A program made the translations under genes and the position numbers. From NCBI GenBank assembly GCA_963836355.1, contig CAWIJO010000029.1, forward strand, positions 408,246 to 472,245: a stretch of DNA of 64,000 bases, given 5' to 3'. A model generated the notes under the pieces. It saw nothing but the letters and a program-made list of their open reading frames with translations, was not told the origin of the DNA and made no database searches. Numbering within the stretch: the first letter of the stretch is position 1; the number at the start of each line of letters is the position of its first letter. Of this stretch, positions 29,019-38,037 are shown in pieces. The stretch is from Palsa-506 sp963836355 (GTDB lineage Bacteria; Actinomycetota; Actinomycetes; Streptosporangiales; Streptosporangiaceae).

Positions 29019-29682
29019 GCGCCACGATCCGGTATCCGACGCCGCGGACGGCCTCAATCCGCACCCGGCCGCCGGCCAGCTTGGACCGCAGCCTGGCGAG
29101 ATGGACGTCGATCGTGTTCGAGCCAAGGGCATCGGCCTCGTTGTCCCACACCTGCAGCGCTATCGACCGGCGCGGGACAACTGCCGGGGAGCGGCGCACG
29201 AGCATTTCCAGGATGCCGTGCTCAATTCCGGTCAACGCGGGTGAGCGGGAGCCGATCCTGACCTCTCGCGCGGCCGGATCCAGTACTAGGTCGCCGATCA
29301 CGAGCTTGGTCTGCTGGACTGCCGCTGGGCGCCGCATCAGCGCCCGCAGCCTGGCCAGCAGTTCGCCGAAGTCGAATGGCTTGATCAGGTAGTCATCGGC
29401 GCCCTGGTCGAGCCCGGCCACCCGGTCGGCGGGTGCGTCCCTGGCCGTGAGCATCAGGATTGGCGTCGCGGAGCCGCGGCGGCGCATGTCCTGCAGGACC
29501 TCCAGCCCGGAGGTGCCAGGCATCCGCCAGTCGAGCACGGCCACCGCATAGTCGTACGCGCGCAGGAAGGCCAGCGCGGCCGTGCCGTCGGCGGCGGCGT
29601 CCACCACGTAGCCGTTCTCCCGCAGGCCCCGCGCCAGCACTTCCCGCAGACCCCGGTTGTCCTCGGCCACTAGTACTCTCAT
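29011..29682 (-). CDS. OmpR/PhoB-type response regulator
   Basis: The 223-residue product has a receiver domain with the phosphorylated Asp in AVLDWRMPGTSG, the switch Thr in MLTARD and the Lys in DDYLIKPFDFGEL, then a winged-helix DNA-binding domain (LTGIEHGILEMLVRR, TIDVHLARLRSKL, VRGVGYRI). Start is the ATG giving MRVLVAEDNRG. It follows the DprE2-like gene by only 7 nt and overlaps the kinase gene, so the whole block from the glycosidase to the kinase may be one transcript, linking signalling to cell-envelope genes. Confidence 0.94.
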   Translation of the reverse strand: MRVLVAEDNRGLREVLARGLRENGYVVDAAADGTAALAFLRAYDYAVAVLDWRMPGTSGLEVLQDMRRRGSATPILMLTARDAPADRVAGLDQGADDYLIKPFDFGELLARLRALMRRPAAVQQTKLVIGDLVLDPAAREVRIGSRSPALTGIEHGILEMLVRRSPAVVPRRSIALQVWDNEADALGSNTIDVHLARLRSKLAGGRVRIEAVRGVGYRIVARD

Positions 29683-29689
29683 CGCGGCC

Positions 29690-30436
29690 TCAGCGGGACA
29701 TCCTGCGCCAGAACGGCCTGGGCACCAGGCGCATGGCCCCGGCGAGCACCGCAAGCGACGAGGGTACCCAGACGGTGCCGGCTTTCGTGGCCAATGCCGC
29801 CGCAGTCGCCGCCCCGACCGCGGACGGCGTGGTGGCCAGTGGCGCTGGAGTCATGCCGTCGGTCATCCGGCCGGTCACGAACCCCGGCCGGACCAGCAGC
29901 ACCCGCACGCCGGTACCTTGCAGCGAGTCGGCCAGCCCTCGGGCGAAGGCGTCCAGCCCAGCCTTGGCGGCGCCGTAGACGAAGTTGGCCTTGCGCGGCC
30001 GCACCGCCGCCACCGACGAGAGCACCACGATCGTGCCGTGGCCCTGTGCCCGCATCCGGCCCGCGACCGCCAGCAGGGTGGTGACCTGCCCGGTGAAGTT
30101 GGTCTCGACGAGCAGCCCGGCCTGGCGCGGGTCGTGCTCCAGCGTTTCCTGCGGTACCAGGATGCCGGCCGCGGAAATGACGACGTCCACGTCGTCGTCG
30201 GCGAAGATCTGCTCGATCAGCGCCGCATGTGTATCAAGCTCGGTCGCGTCGTAGCTCACCGTCCGCACCTGATAAGGCAGCGCCTGGCCGGCCGCAGCCA
30301 GCCGCTGCTCGTCTCGGCCTGCCAGGATCACCTCGGTCTCCCTGCGCGCGCCGAGCGCGATCAGGATCTCGGTGCCGATCTCGCTGGTCCCGCCTAGCAA
30401 CAGGACCCGGCTGGGCTTGCCAAGGGCGTCCAGCAT
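29690..30436 (-). CDS. SDR oxidoreductase, DprE2-like
   Basis: The 248-residue product is a classical short-chain dehydrogenase: VLLLGGTSEIG (NAD binding), VISAAGI, the catalytic Ser in VLSSVAAVRP and the YxxxK pair in VYGAAKAG. Length and the N-terminus resemble decaprenylphosphoryl-2-keto-ribose reductase, which completes the epimerisation of decaprenyl-phosphoribose to the arabinose donor. The gene directly upstream encodes a DPPR-synthase-like prenyltransferase, which supports this assignment. The partner oxidase DprE1 is not in the window. GGAAGGAG precedes the ATG by about 9 nt. Confidence 0.82.
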   Translation of the reverse strand: MLDALGKPSRVLLLGGTSEIGTEILIALGARRETEVILAGRDEQRLAAAGQALPYQVRTVSYDATELDTHAALIEQIFADDDVDVVISAAGILVPQETLEHDPRQAGLLVETNFTGQVTTLLAVAGRMRAQGHGTIVVLSSVAAVRPRKANFVYGAAKAGLDAFARGLADSLQGTGVRVLLVRPGFVTGRMTDGMTPAPLATTPSAVGAATAAALATKAGTVWVPSSLAVLAGAMRLVPRPFWRRMSR

Positions 30437-30494
30437 GTTGGTGGCTCCTTCCGGTACGGCCCGGCCGCTTAAAGCCTGGCTCCTGGGCTGGCCA

Positions 30495-31442
30495 TCAGAG
30501 CCCGGCTCCCAGCCCGGCTGCGAACATGAGCAGCCACGTGACCTCGCAGCAGGCCATCACCGGATCCCGGGTGATCAGGTCCTCGACCGGCCTGCTTGCC
30601 GCGCCCGCGCCGAGCTGGCTGAACCGCAGCAGCGCCGCGGCGAGCGGCAGCGCGCTTGCCAGGTGCCAGTACCTTGTCCAGCTGGCCTGCTCGCCGGATG
30701 CCCAGGCCGCGTAGGCGAGCACCATCACCGCTATCAGGAAATACTGGCTGAGCTGCAGCGACGCGGCCGTATACCAGCGCATAGCTGGCCGGTGCGTGGC
30801 CGCTTCCGGGCCGAGCACGGCCAGTTCCATGGATCGCTTGGTGACCGTCACCAGCAGCGCCCCGAGGCTGCAAACCAATAGGAACCAGCCGGACGGTGGT
30901 ACTCCGGTTGCGGCAGCGCCGCCAAGTGCGCGGATCACGAATCCTGATGCTACGAGCAATAGCTCAAGGACGGGGACATGCTTGAGCCCGAGCGTATAGG
31001 CCAGCGATGCCGCCAGGTAGCCGCCGATGGCCGCCGACAGCCCGGGCTCGCCGATCCAGAGACCTGCCGCCGCAGCAGCCGCGGCGCAGGCCGCGGCGAC
31101 CGCGAGCGCGTGCGCGGCGGGCAGCGTGCCCGCCGCTACCGGGCGGTTCCGCTTGTAGGGATGCCCGCGGTCGCGCTCCGCGTCAAGTACGTCGTTGACG
31201 AAGTAAACCGCGATCGAGGCGGCGGTGAAGGCAGCCGCCGCGACCAGCGCGTAGGCCAGGCCATGCGGCCGCCCCAGTGAAGCGCCTGCCAGTGGCGCCG
31301 CGAAGACCAGCAGGTTCTTCGGCCACTGCCGGGGTCGTGCGGTCCGCAGCACGGCAACCAGCCAGCGCGCGGGGGCCCGGTACCTGGCGGCAGTTACATT
31401 GGCCGCGCCCGCCGTAGGCGGCGCAGGAAGTCCGGTTGTCAC
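30495..31442 (-). CDS. UbiA-type decaprenyl-phosphate phosphoribosyltransferase
   Basis: The 315-residue product is an integral membrane prenyltransferase with about nine hydrophobic segments. The Mg-binding motif NDVLDAERDRGHPYK matches DPPR synthase (the NDxxDxxxDxxHPxK form) rather than quinone prenyltransferases. The N-terminal RPRQWPKNLLVFAAPL is also typical. It would transfer phosphoribose to decaprenyl phosphate as the first step to decaprenyl-phosphoryl-arabinose. The GTG at 31442 overlaps the glycosidase stop by 4 nt. The DprE2-like gene follows 58 bp on. The predicted end product feeds arabinan-type wall polymers. Confidence 0.88.
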   Translation of the reverse strand: MTTGLPAPPTAGAANVTAARYRAPARWLVAVLRTARPRQWPKNLLVFAAPLAGASLGRPHGLAYALVAAAAFTAASIAVYFVNDVLDAERDRGHPYKRNRPVAAGTLPAAHALAVAAACAAAAAAAGLWIGEPGLSAAIGGYLAASLAYTLGLKHVPVLELLLVASGFVIRALGGAAATGVPPSGWFLLVCSLGALLVTVTKRSMELAVLGPEAATHRPAMRWYTAASLQLSQYFLIAVMVLAYAAWASGEQASWTRYWHLASALPLAAALLRFSQLGAGAASRPVEDLITRDPVMACCEVTWLLMFAAGLGAGL

Positions 31443-32683
31443 CGGGCGAACACAGCGGTGAAGTCGCGACTGGAGATCGCGTAGAACCGATTCGGCGACT
31501 GCACCTGGTCGGGCAGCAGGTTGACCGGCTTGGGGTCGGCCGGATGGCGGCCTGGGTGGTAGTACATGAACGACATCCAGTCCGGGTTGATGTCGAGCTG
31601 CATGGCCCGCTCGCATCCGGCCCGCTGCAGCAGGTCGGCCAGTTCCCGCACGTTCAGCGCCGGGCCGTAGACGTAGATGATCCGTCCGTCGGAGCTGATC
31701 CCGACTCCGGACCGCCAGACGAACTCCCCGCCGCCGAGGGTGGCGCCCCAGTTGCTCTGTACATTGTCATCCACCGCCGCGGGAACCTTGCCGTGGTCGA
31801 CGATCAGCCGGAGATTCTGCCGTACGCCCTTGACCTGCGGGGTCATCTGCACGTCGCGTCCCCAGCTGCCGATGGCGATCCGGCCGTTGCGGTAATACAC
31901 CATCGAGGCGGCGCCGCGGGTCAAGGTGCCCTTGTGCAAGCCGTTCAGGTAGAAGCCGCCGCGGGCGGACGCAATCTTGAAACCGCCGTTGAAGGTCGCC
32001 AGCAGCCCGGACCGGGATCTGCGCGGGATCGTCGGCGGGACCTTCCAGTTGCCCGGGCCCGGATCTTCCGCGCCTGGATGCAGCTGGAAGCGGACCAGTC
32101 GCTGGTCCAGCGAGGCGATGCCCTCCAGGTACGAGGTGTGCACGCGATCGGGGCGCAGGTACGTGCCGAATATGGCCGGCCCGCGGTTGACCCGGTCCAG
32201 TACCCGCCAGGCGCCCTCGCCGGGCAACCGCCAGCCGGCCGGCGAGGTGAGCCGGGCCGGGAACATGCCGGTGAGCTGATGACGTCCTGGCGTGGTCTTC
32301 GCCGCGGCCAGGTGACCCGGCGGTGGCTGACCTGAGCCCGGTATCGTCAGGGCGAAGGAAGGCTTGCCGCCAGCCTTCGGTGGCTGATAGGTAATCCATT
32401 CGCCGAGCGTCACTAGCGGCCCGAGATAGTGATCGCGCGCCCATTCTGCTACCCGCTCGGGAAACGTCCCGCCGCCGGGCGCAGTCAGCGCGTGACCCAT
32501 CGACCAGGCGAACCAGCCGAAGAATACGATCATGACCGCGAGCGCGATCCGCGCGCCGCGCCGGTCGCGCAGCCGCCGCCGGGGGGGCCAGCCGCGCTGC
32601 CGCAGCCGGCGTTCGCCCGGAAGGTTGCCATTCCGCATGTCAGTCCGGTCAGCCCTCGGCTCGGACGTCGCAGATCGAGGCAC
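31439..32683 (-). CDS. Phosphodiester glycosidase (NAGPA-like) family protein, exported
   Basis: A basic N-terminus precedes one membrane segment (IALAVMIVFFGWFAWSMGHAL), giving a signal anchor. The rest (about 330 residues) resembles the phosphodiester glycosidase domain: TFNGGFKIASARGGFYLNG, MVYYRNGRIAIGSWG, the late VYGPALNVRELADLLQ and RAMQLDINPDWMSF. The start is a GTG 8 nt after AAAGGAGG; an internal ATG at 32638 is less well supported. It heads the operon with the prenyltransferase and DprE2-like genes, suggesting a role in wall or lipid-linked glycan turnover. The substrate is unknown. Confidence 0.78.
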   Translation of the reverse strand: MPRSATSEPRADRTDMRNGNLPGERRLRQRGWPPRRRLRDRRGARIALAVMIVFFGWFAWSMGHALTAPGGGTFPERVAEWARDHYLGPLVTLGEWITYQPPKAGGKPSFALTIPGSGQPPPGHLAAAKTTPGRHQLTGMFPARLTSPAGWRLPGEGAWRVLDRVNRGPAIFGTYLRPDRVHTSYLEGIASLDQRLVRFQLHPGAEDPGPGNWKVPPTIPRRSRSGLLATFNGGFKIASARGGFYLNGLHKGTLTRGAASMVYYRNGRIAIGSWGRDVQMTPQVKGVRQNLRLIVDHGKVPAAVDDNVQSNWGATLGGGEFVWRSGVGISSDGRIIYVYGPALNVRELADLLQRAGCERAMQLDINPDWMSFMYYHPGRHPADPKPVNLLPDQVQSPNRFYAISSRDFTAVFAR

Positions 32684-32868
32684 GCGGTTGTCCTCCTTTG
32701 GCCCCACAAGCGCTCAGCCGTAACCGGCTGCGGGGACGCTTAAGACAAAACCCGGCAACCTACGCCCCCGCAGCCGGTGTACTCCCGACAGGTCTACCCG
32801 CCCAAGATGAAGACACCATTAAGCGGCGGCGGAAATTTGCGCTGGCCAGTTTTCTCGGCTTGCGCAAT

Positions 32869-32885
32869 CCGGATTTTTTATCCGG
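32869..32885. terminator. Hairpin at the end of thrC
   Basis: CCGGAT-TTTTT-ATCCGG, a 6-bp perfect stem with an all-T (all-A on the sense strand) loop, spans the thrC stop codon at 32878. Next, 32886-32683 upstream of the glycosidase gene shows no other gene. Confidence 0.4.
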
Positions 32886-34134
32886 TGCAGCGCTTATTGC
32901 CCGCTGCTGCCGCGGGCGGCGGAATGCGATCGGATCGGGCGAGCAGCGGCGGGCTGGTCGGCATCGTCTCCGGGTACTTCAGCCCGCAGCCCGTGTTGAG
33001 CACCACGACCTCGTCGCTCTCGGCCAGCCACCCGGCCTCGCGCAGTCGGCCTGCGGCCGCGAAGCAGGCCGCTCCCTCCGGGCAGATCCAGGTGCCTTCC
33101 AGACGCGCTGCCTGCCGCAAGCTGGCCAGCAGGTCGGCGTCGGTGACGGCAACGGCCGTCCCCCCGGTCGCATAAAGAGCGTCCAGCACGAGAAATCCGC
33201 CGAGCGGGCTGGGCACAGTTAGGCCAAACGCGGCCGTCCTGGCGCCATGCCATGGCCTGGTTTCACGTTCCCCGGCGGCGAATGCACGCACCACCGGGGC
33301 GCACCCGGCCGCCTGTACCGCGACCAGCCGCGGCGTCTTCCTGCCGGTCCAGCCAAGCTCGGCGAGCTCGGCCAGCGCCTTGCGGATGCCGATCAGGCCA
33401 ACCCCGCCACCGGTAGGGCAGACGATAACATCGGGAACCCGCCAGCCGAGCTGCTCGGCTATTTCCAGCCCGATCGTTTTCTTTCCCTCCAGCCGGTACG
33501 GCTCCTTGAGGGTCGAGACGTCCTGGTAGCCAGGCCGCTCTGCGGTGGCCGCCGCGATCAGCCGCGCTGCGTCGCTGATCAGGCCGTCCACCAGGTAAGC
33601 GTCGGTCCCGGCGGCGGCGCACTCGGACCGGGTGATCGCTGGCGCCTCGGCGGGCATGGCGACCAGGCAGGGCAGACCAGCCCTGGCGGCATAGCTGGCC
33701 CATGCGGCTCCGGCGTTACCGTTGGTCGGCATAGCGACGCCAGCGGCACCGAGTTCGGCCGCGCGGGAGACCCCGACGGTGGCACCGCGGGCCTTGAACG
33801 TGCCGGTGGGCAGCGGACTCTCGTCCTTCATCAGCAGCCCCGGCAGGCCGAGCGCTCGGCCGAGCCGTGGCATCGGCAGCAGCGGCGTCATGCCCTCGTC
33901 GAAGCTCACCACGGTGCCGGGCGCAGACACCGGCAGCAGCTCGTGGTAGCGCCACAGTCCGGGCTCCCGGGCGGCGATCTGTGCCGGGCCTGCCGCGGCT
34001 CCGGCCAGTTTCAGGTCATAACGGGCAAACAGCGGCGCCCCGCAGGCGCAGGTGCCTTGGATCTGGCTGGCATCGTAATCGCGCTGGCACCGCGAGCACT
34101 CCAGGTGGGTCAGCGCGGAGTAGGTCGATGGCAA
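32878..34134 (-). CDS. thrC: Threonine synthase
   Basis: ThrC converts O-phosphohomoserine to threonine with PLP. The product is about 418 residues. An N-terminal zinc-ribbon-like segment has CSRC and CACG pairs. The PLP lysine lies in PTGTFKARGATVG, and GGGVGLIGIRKAL is the phosphate-binding glycine loop. The TTG at 34134 lies 8 nt after AGGGAGG and yields LPSTYSALTHLEC. The frame is open further to an ATG at 34296, but that extension is low complexity and overlaps the neighbouring gene. No other threonine-pathway gene is adjacent. Confidence 0.88.
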   Translation of the reverse strand: MPSTYSALTHLECSRCQRDYDASQIQGTCACGAPLFARYDLKLAGAAAGPAQIAAREPGLWRYHELLPVSAPGTVVSFDEGMTPLLPMPRLGRALGLPGLLMKDESPLPTGTFKARGATVGVSRAAELGAAGVAMPTNGNAGAAWASYAARAGLPCLVAMPAEAPAITRSECAAAGTDAYLVDGLISDAARLIAAATAERPGYQDVSTLKEPYRLEGKKTIGLEIAEQLGWRVPDVIVCPTGGGVGLIGIRKALAELAELGWTGRKTPRLVAVQAAGCAPVVRAFAAGERETRPWHGARTAAFGLTVPSPLGGFLVLDALYATGGTAVAVTDADLLASLRQAARLEGTWICPEGAACFAAAGRLREAGWLAESDEVVVLNTGCGLKYPETMPTSPPLLARSDRIPPPAAAAGNKRCTG

Positions 34135-34341
34135 GCTGGCGGCCTCCCTGGATCGTCTGCCGCGCCCGGCAATGACCTCGGCGACCTCATCGGGCCCTGG
34201 CTGCTTCCTCGGCGGCGATCGCCGGGCGTCCAGCTGCTCGCCAATCGCCTCGTCACTGCACGGCGGCGATGACGATGATCCGCTCGCGGGCTGCATGCTG
34301 CGAACGTACACCGTACGTCGACGGATCAGGCGGCCGGCCGC

Positions 34342-34933
34342 TCACTCCACTGGCCGGACCGCGGCCAGGTAAGCCTCGCCGCGGGGGGATAGCCGGTACC
34401 CCACGTCCAGGCTGATCGTCAGGCCAAGCTCCTTGAGGCGGCGAATGTGCAATTTCAGAATCCGCCCGGATCCAGCCCATCGCCTCGGCGATCACGGCGG
34501 ACGAGACTCCGGGCCGGTCCGCAACCTGAGCAAGGACCGCGGCGGTCCACGGGCCTAGGGCGCTCGCCTGGTCCATCCGTGCCAGCCTGGCGGTCACTGA
34601 AGCGACCTCGTCCGCGGCCAATGACGCGGTCGCAGCCAGGTCGGCGCGCGGGTCGCTCTCGTCGAGCCGCCGGAACCTGATCCGGTAGAGCGGCAGGCGG
34701 TCGTCCCCGCGCAGGTCGGCCAGCAGGTCCTTGACCGTGCCGTAGCCAGCCGCGCGTGCCTGCATGCGGTTGATATCACGAGGATTGATGACGTCGACTG
34801 CCTCGGCCTCGACCAGGTCCAGGCCGGTGCGGTATCGATGCCCGGCTATCACCTGGCTACGCTGCCAGCGCCGGAAGGCCAGCGTGATCTGGCCGTCATG
34901 GATTCCGTCCCGCAGGCGCTTCTCGAAAAGCAC
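34342..34933 (-). pseudogene. ASCH/PUA-like protein with C-terminal frameshift
   Basis: The first 120 residues (MLFEKRLRDGIHDGQITLAF, RYRTGLDLVEAEAVDVI) resemble ASCH-type RNA-binding proteins. A winged-helix-like end follows: VSSAVIAEAMGWIRADS, then in the next frame KLHIRRLKELGLT and GYRLSPRGEAYLAAVRP with a stop at 34342. The parts join only if one base is removed near 34,453-34,460. Unshifted, translation continues to 34253 through a Pro/Arg-rich sequence. The intended C-terminus is clear, so the shift is a real difference from the ancestral gene or a sequence error. Confidence 0.68.
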
Positions 34934-34972
34934 CAGTCGAGTCTAGGCAGCCGCCCGCGACCGGGCCGCGCC

Positions 34973-35073
34973 GCCGGCCAGCAGGGCGCCGGCCAGCAGG
35001 GCGCCGGCCAGCAGGGCGCCGGCCAGCAGGGCGCCGGCCAGCAGGGCGCCGGCCAGCAGGGCGCCGGCCAGCA
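34973..35073. repeat. 15-bp tandem array between divergent genes
   Basis: Six identical units of GCCGGCCAGCAGGGC plus a partial seventh. Every unit is partly self-complementary (GCCGGC). It occupies the gap between the ASCH-like gene and the DUF2630 gene and so lies in or near both promoters. Confidence 0.9.
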
Positions 35074-35126
35074 TTTCCGCGGCCCCCGCCGGCCAGCCCA
35101 GGGACTCGCCCCTTACCGTAGGCGGG

Positions 35127-35372
35127 ATGGACGACAAGCAGATCCTCGGGCAGATTGATGAGCTGATCGAGACGGAGCACGAGTTGCGCACGAAGCTCGC
35201 CGCCGGGTCGCTGTCTAGCGGCGAGGATCGGGAGCGGCTGCGAGCCGCCGAGGAAGCGCTGGACCAGTGCTGGGATCTGCTGCGGCAGCGGCGGGCCAGG
35301 CGCGAGTTCGGCGAGAACCCGGACGACGCTATCGTGCGTCCGGTCTCCGAGGTCGAGGGTTACCAGCAGTAG
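35127..35372 (+). CDS. DUF2630 family protein
   Basis: An 81-residue acidic, helical protein (ILGQIDELIETEHELRTKL, LRAAEEALDQCWDLLRQRRA, ending VRPVSEVEGYQQ) that matches the small DUF2630 family common in actinobacteria. It has no membrane segment or catalytic motif and is probably a two-helix coiled coil. ATG at 35127. Function unknown. Upstream lies a 15-bp repeat array; downstream lies copy B of the extragenic repeat. Confidence 0.83.
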   Translation: MDDKQILGQIDELIETEHELRTKLAAGSLSSGEDRERLRAAEEALDQCWDLLRQRRARREFGENPDDAIVRPVSEVEGYQQ

Positions 35373-35426
35373 TCATGCTGCCCGCCGCCCGCTCGGTCGG
35401 CCCGCCAGTCCGTGTTCTGCCAGCTG

Positions 35427-35483
35427 TTGAATGTGACGTTCAACCACACCTGACTAGCCCAATGTCACATCCATCACGTTGCC
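35427..35483. repeat. Dispersed extragenic repeat, copy B
   Basis: Same 57-bp length as copy A at 2707-2763. Here the first half forms a perfect GTTGAA-TGTGACG-TTCAAC stem-loop (starting one base upstream), and ATGTGAC pairs with GTCACAT further on. The rest of the 300-bp gap 35373-35671 holds no gene. Confidence 0.6.
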
Positions 35484-35671
35484 CGGCTGCGCTGAGGGCC
35501 GGGGTCGGCGGGGCGGCTGAGTCCCGGCCGCGGACGGGGGGCCGCCGGGCAGGCCGGGTTGGCAGCAGGCCTGGCGGGCTGCGCTGGCCCGGGGGAACCT
35601 TCGGCAGTCGCTCAGTAGGCTCTGGGGAGGGAAGCCCGCCGAGGCAGCCGTGCATACCCGTGGAGACAGCC

Positions 35672-36520
35672 GTGCGCATCGCCAGATTCAGCCGCGACGA
35701 TGAGGTCGCCTATGGCGTCGTCCAGGACGCATCGCCCGATGGCCCGGGGCGTGCCGCGCCCGGCCCGGGGCGTGCCGCGCCCGGCCCGGACGGCGAAGGA
35801 CTGCTGATCGCCGCGTTGCACGGGCATCCGTTCGGCGTCGGGACCGGCAGCGTGCGGTTCACCGGGGCCAGTTACCCGGTGCCGGACGTGCGGCTGCTGG
35901 CGCCGGTGCTGCCGACCAAGGTGATCGCGATCGGCAAGAACTACGCCGAGCACGCCCGCGAGATGGGTGGCGAGCCGCCCGCCGAGCCGGTCATCTTCCT
36001 GAAGCCGTCCACCGCGGTCACCGGGCCCGGCGACCCGGTGGCCAGGCCGGTCAAGCTGTCCGAGCGGGTGGACTTCGAGGGCGAGCTTGCCGTGGTGATC
36101 GGCAGGCTCTGCCGGGACGTGCCAGCGGAGCGGGTGCCCGAGGTCATCTTCGGCTACACCTGCGCCAACGACGTCACCGCGCGGGACCTGCAGGCCAGGG
36201 ACGGGCAATGGGCCAGGGCGAAGGGGTTCGACACGTTCTGCCCGCTCGGCCCGTGGATCGAGACCGACCTGGATCCGGCCGACCTGGAGCTGACCACCAC
36301 GGTGAACGGCGAGGTCAAGCAGCAGGCCCGGACCTCGCAGCTACTGCACGACATCACCGAGCTGGTCTGCTACGTCACCGCGGTGATGACGCTGCTGCCG
36401 GGCGACGTGCTGCTGACCGGCACCCCGGCCGGGGTCGGGCCGCTGGTGCACGGCGACACGGTGGCGGTGACCATCGAGGGCATCGGGACGCTCAGCAATA
36501 GGGTGGTTGACCGTGACTGA
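35672..36520 (+). CDS. Fumarylacetoacetate hydrolase family protein
   Basis: The 282-residue product belongs to the FAH superfamily that hydrolyses or decarboxylates 2-oxo acids and their enols. IAIGKNYAEHAREMGG opens the domain. Metal ligands are in ERVDFEGELAVVIG and GYTCANDVTARDLQ, and VLLTGTPAGVG ends it. The N-terminal arm holds an 18-bp duplication (GRAAPGP twice). GTG 35672 gives VRIARFSRDDEVAYG; GTG 35660 would add four residues. It overlaps gltX by 8 nt. In actinobacteria this gene often precedes gltX. Substrate unknown. Confidence 0.88.
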   Translation: MRIARFSRDDEVAYGVVQDASPDGPGRAAPGPGRAAPGPDGEGLLIAALHGHPFGVGTGSVRFTGASYPVPDVRLLAPVLPTKVIAIGKNYAEHAREMGGEPPAEPVIFLKPSTAVTGPGDPVARPVKLSERVDFEGELAVVIGRLCRDVPAERVPEVIFGYTCANDVTARDLQARDGQWARAKGFDTFCPLGPWIETDLDPADLELTTTVNGEVKQQARTSQLLHDITELVCYVTAVMTLLPGDVLLTGTPAGVGPLVHGDTVAVTIEGIGTLSNRVVDRD

Positions 36521-38033
36521 GCTGACCGGGGCTGAGCTGACCGGGGCTGGGGACCAGCCCGTCCGGGTGCGCTTCGCGCCGTCGCCAAGCGGCGACCTGC
36601 ACGTCGGCAACATCAGGACAGCGCTGTACGACTGGGCCTTCGCCCGCCGCACTGGCGGCACGTTCGTGCTGCGGATCGAGGACACTGACAAGTCGCGGGT
36701 GACCGACGAGTACGTGCGCTCGGCGTTGGACACGCTGCGCTGGCTGGGTCTGTACTGGGACGAGGGGCCGGCGGTCGGCGGCGGGTACGGTCCGTACCAG
36801 CAGAGCCAGCGGCTGGGGATCTACGCGGACTGGGCTGCGAAGTTTCTCGCCGCCGGGCACGCCTACCGCTGTTACTGCACGCCGGAGGAGCTTGCCCAGC
36901 GCCGAGAGGCGGCCCGTGCGGCGGGTGGCCCGAGCGGCTACGACGGGCACTGCCGGGATCTGGCCCCGGAGCAGGCCGCCGGGTACGAGGCTGCGGGCCG
37001 GCGGCCGGTGCTGCGGCTGCGGATGCCGGACGGCACCACCAAGTTCACCGACCTGGTCCGCGGTGAGGTCAGCTTCGATCACGCGTTCGTCCCCGACTTC
37101 GTCTTGCAGCGCGCCGACGGCAGCCCGCTGTACACGCTCGCGGTCGCTGTCGATGACGTGCTGATGAAGATCACGCACGTGGTCCGCGGCGAGGATCTGC
37201 TTTCCTCGACCCCGCGCCAGCTCGCGGTCTACCGCGCGATGGGCGTCGCTGCGGCCGACTTCCCGCGGTTCGCGCACCTGCCATACGTGCTCGGCAAGGA
37301 CGGCCAGCGCCTCTCGAAGCGGAACGGGGTCGTCTCCGTTAACTGGTACCGGGACGAGGGATTCCTGCCCGAGGCGATCTGCAATTACCTTGCCCTGCTC
37401 GGCTGGTCGCCGGGGGAGAACCGGGAATCGTTCACGCTGGCGGAGATGGCGGCCGAGTTCGACCTGGGCCGGGTCAACAAGAACGCGGCCCAGTTCGACG
37501 TGCGCAAGCTGGAGGCCATCAACGGCGACAAGATCCGGGCGCTGGACCCGGCCGATTTCGTTTCCCGGATCACGCCGTTCCTGCAGCGCGCCGGGCTAGT
37601 CGCCGATCCGCCCACGGCAGCGCAGCGGCAGCTAGTTACCGCCGCGGCGCCGCTGATCCAGGAGCGGATCTCCCGGCTCACCGAGGCCGTCGGCATGCTC
37701 GGCTTCCTGCTGGTCGGCGATGCCGACTTCGGCATCGACGCCGATGATGCGGCGAAGTCGCTGACAGCCGACGCCGAGCGGGTGCTGCAGGCTGCCGAGG
37801 CGACGCTGGCCGGCGCCGAGCCGTGGGCGCGGGAAGTGATCGAGGCCGCGCTGAAGCACGCGCTGCTTGACGAGCTCGACCTGAAGCCGCGGGTGGCGTT
37901 TGCCCCTGTGCGGGTCGCGGTGACCGGCCGGCGGATTTCCCCGCCGCTGTACGAGTCCATCGAGTTGCTCGGCCGGGACCGCACCCTTGCCCGGCTTTCC
38001 CGCGCGATTGGCCTGGCCGCCAGGTCGTCCTGA
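36513..38033 (+). CDS. gltX: Glutamyl-tRNA synthetase
   Basis: GltX charges tRNA-Glu and, in organisms with GatCAB, also tRNA-Gln. The 506-residue product shows the HIGH-like FAPSPSGDLHVGNIRTAL, THVVRGEDLLSSTPRQ and the KMSKS-like GQRLSKRNG, followed by the all-helical anticodon domain. GTG 36513 lies 6 nt after AGGGTGG and overlaps the FAH stop. This gene with gatCAB (14113-17443), tRNA-Gln (39497) and tRNA-Glu (41799) places the whole Glu/Gln decoding set in 28 kb. The mnmA product would also modify these two tRNAs. Confidence 0.96.
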   Translation: MTELTGAELTGAGDQPVRVRFAPSPSGDLHVGNIRTALYDWAFARRTGGTFVLRIEDTDKSRVTDEYVRSALDTLRWLGLYWDEGPAVGGGYGPYQQSQRLGIYADWAAKFLAAGHAYRCYCTPEELAQRREAARAAGGPSGYDGHCRDLAPEQAAGYEAAGRRPVLRLRMPDGTTKFTDLVRGEVSFDHAFVPDFVLQRADGSPLYTLAVAVDDVLMKITHVVRGEDLLSSTPRQLAVYRAMGVAAADFPRFAHLPYVLGKDGQRLSKRNGVVSVNWYRDEGFLPEAICNYLALLGWSPGENRESFTLAEMAAEFDLGRVNKNAAQFDVRKLEAINGDKIRALDPADFVSRITPFLQRAGLVADPPTAAQRQLVTAAAPLIQERISRLTEAVGMLGFLLVGDADFGIDADDAAKSLTADAERVLQAAEATLAGAEPWAREVIEAALKHALLDELDLKPRVAFAPVRVAVTGRRISPPLYESIELLGRDRTLARLSRAIGLAARSS

Positions 38034-38037
38034 CCAG

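Noticed and set aside
34973..35073. CRISPR array
   Set aside because: Units are identical 15-mers without spacers and no cas genes are near.
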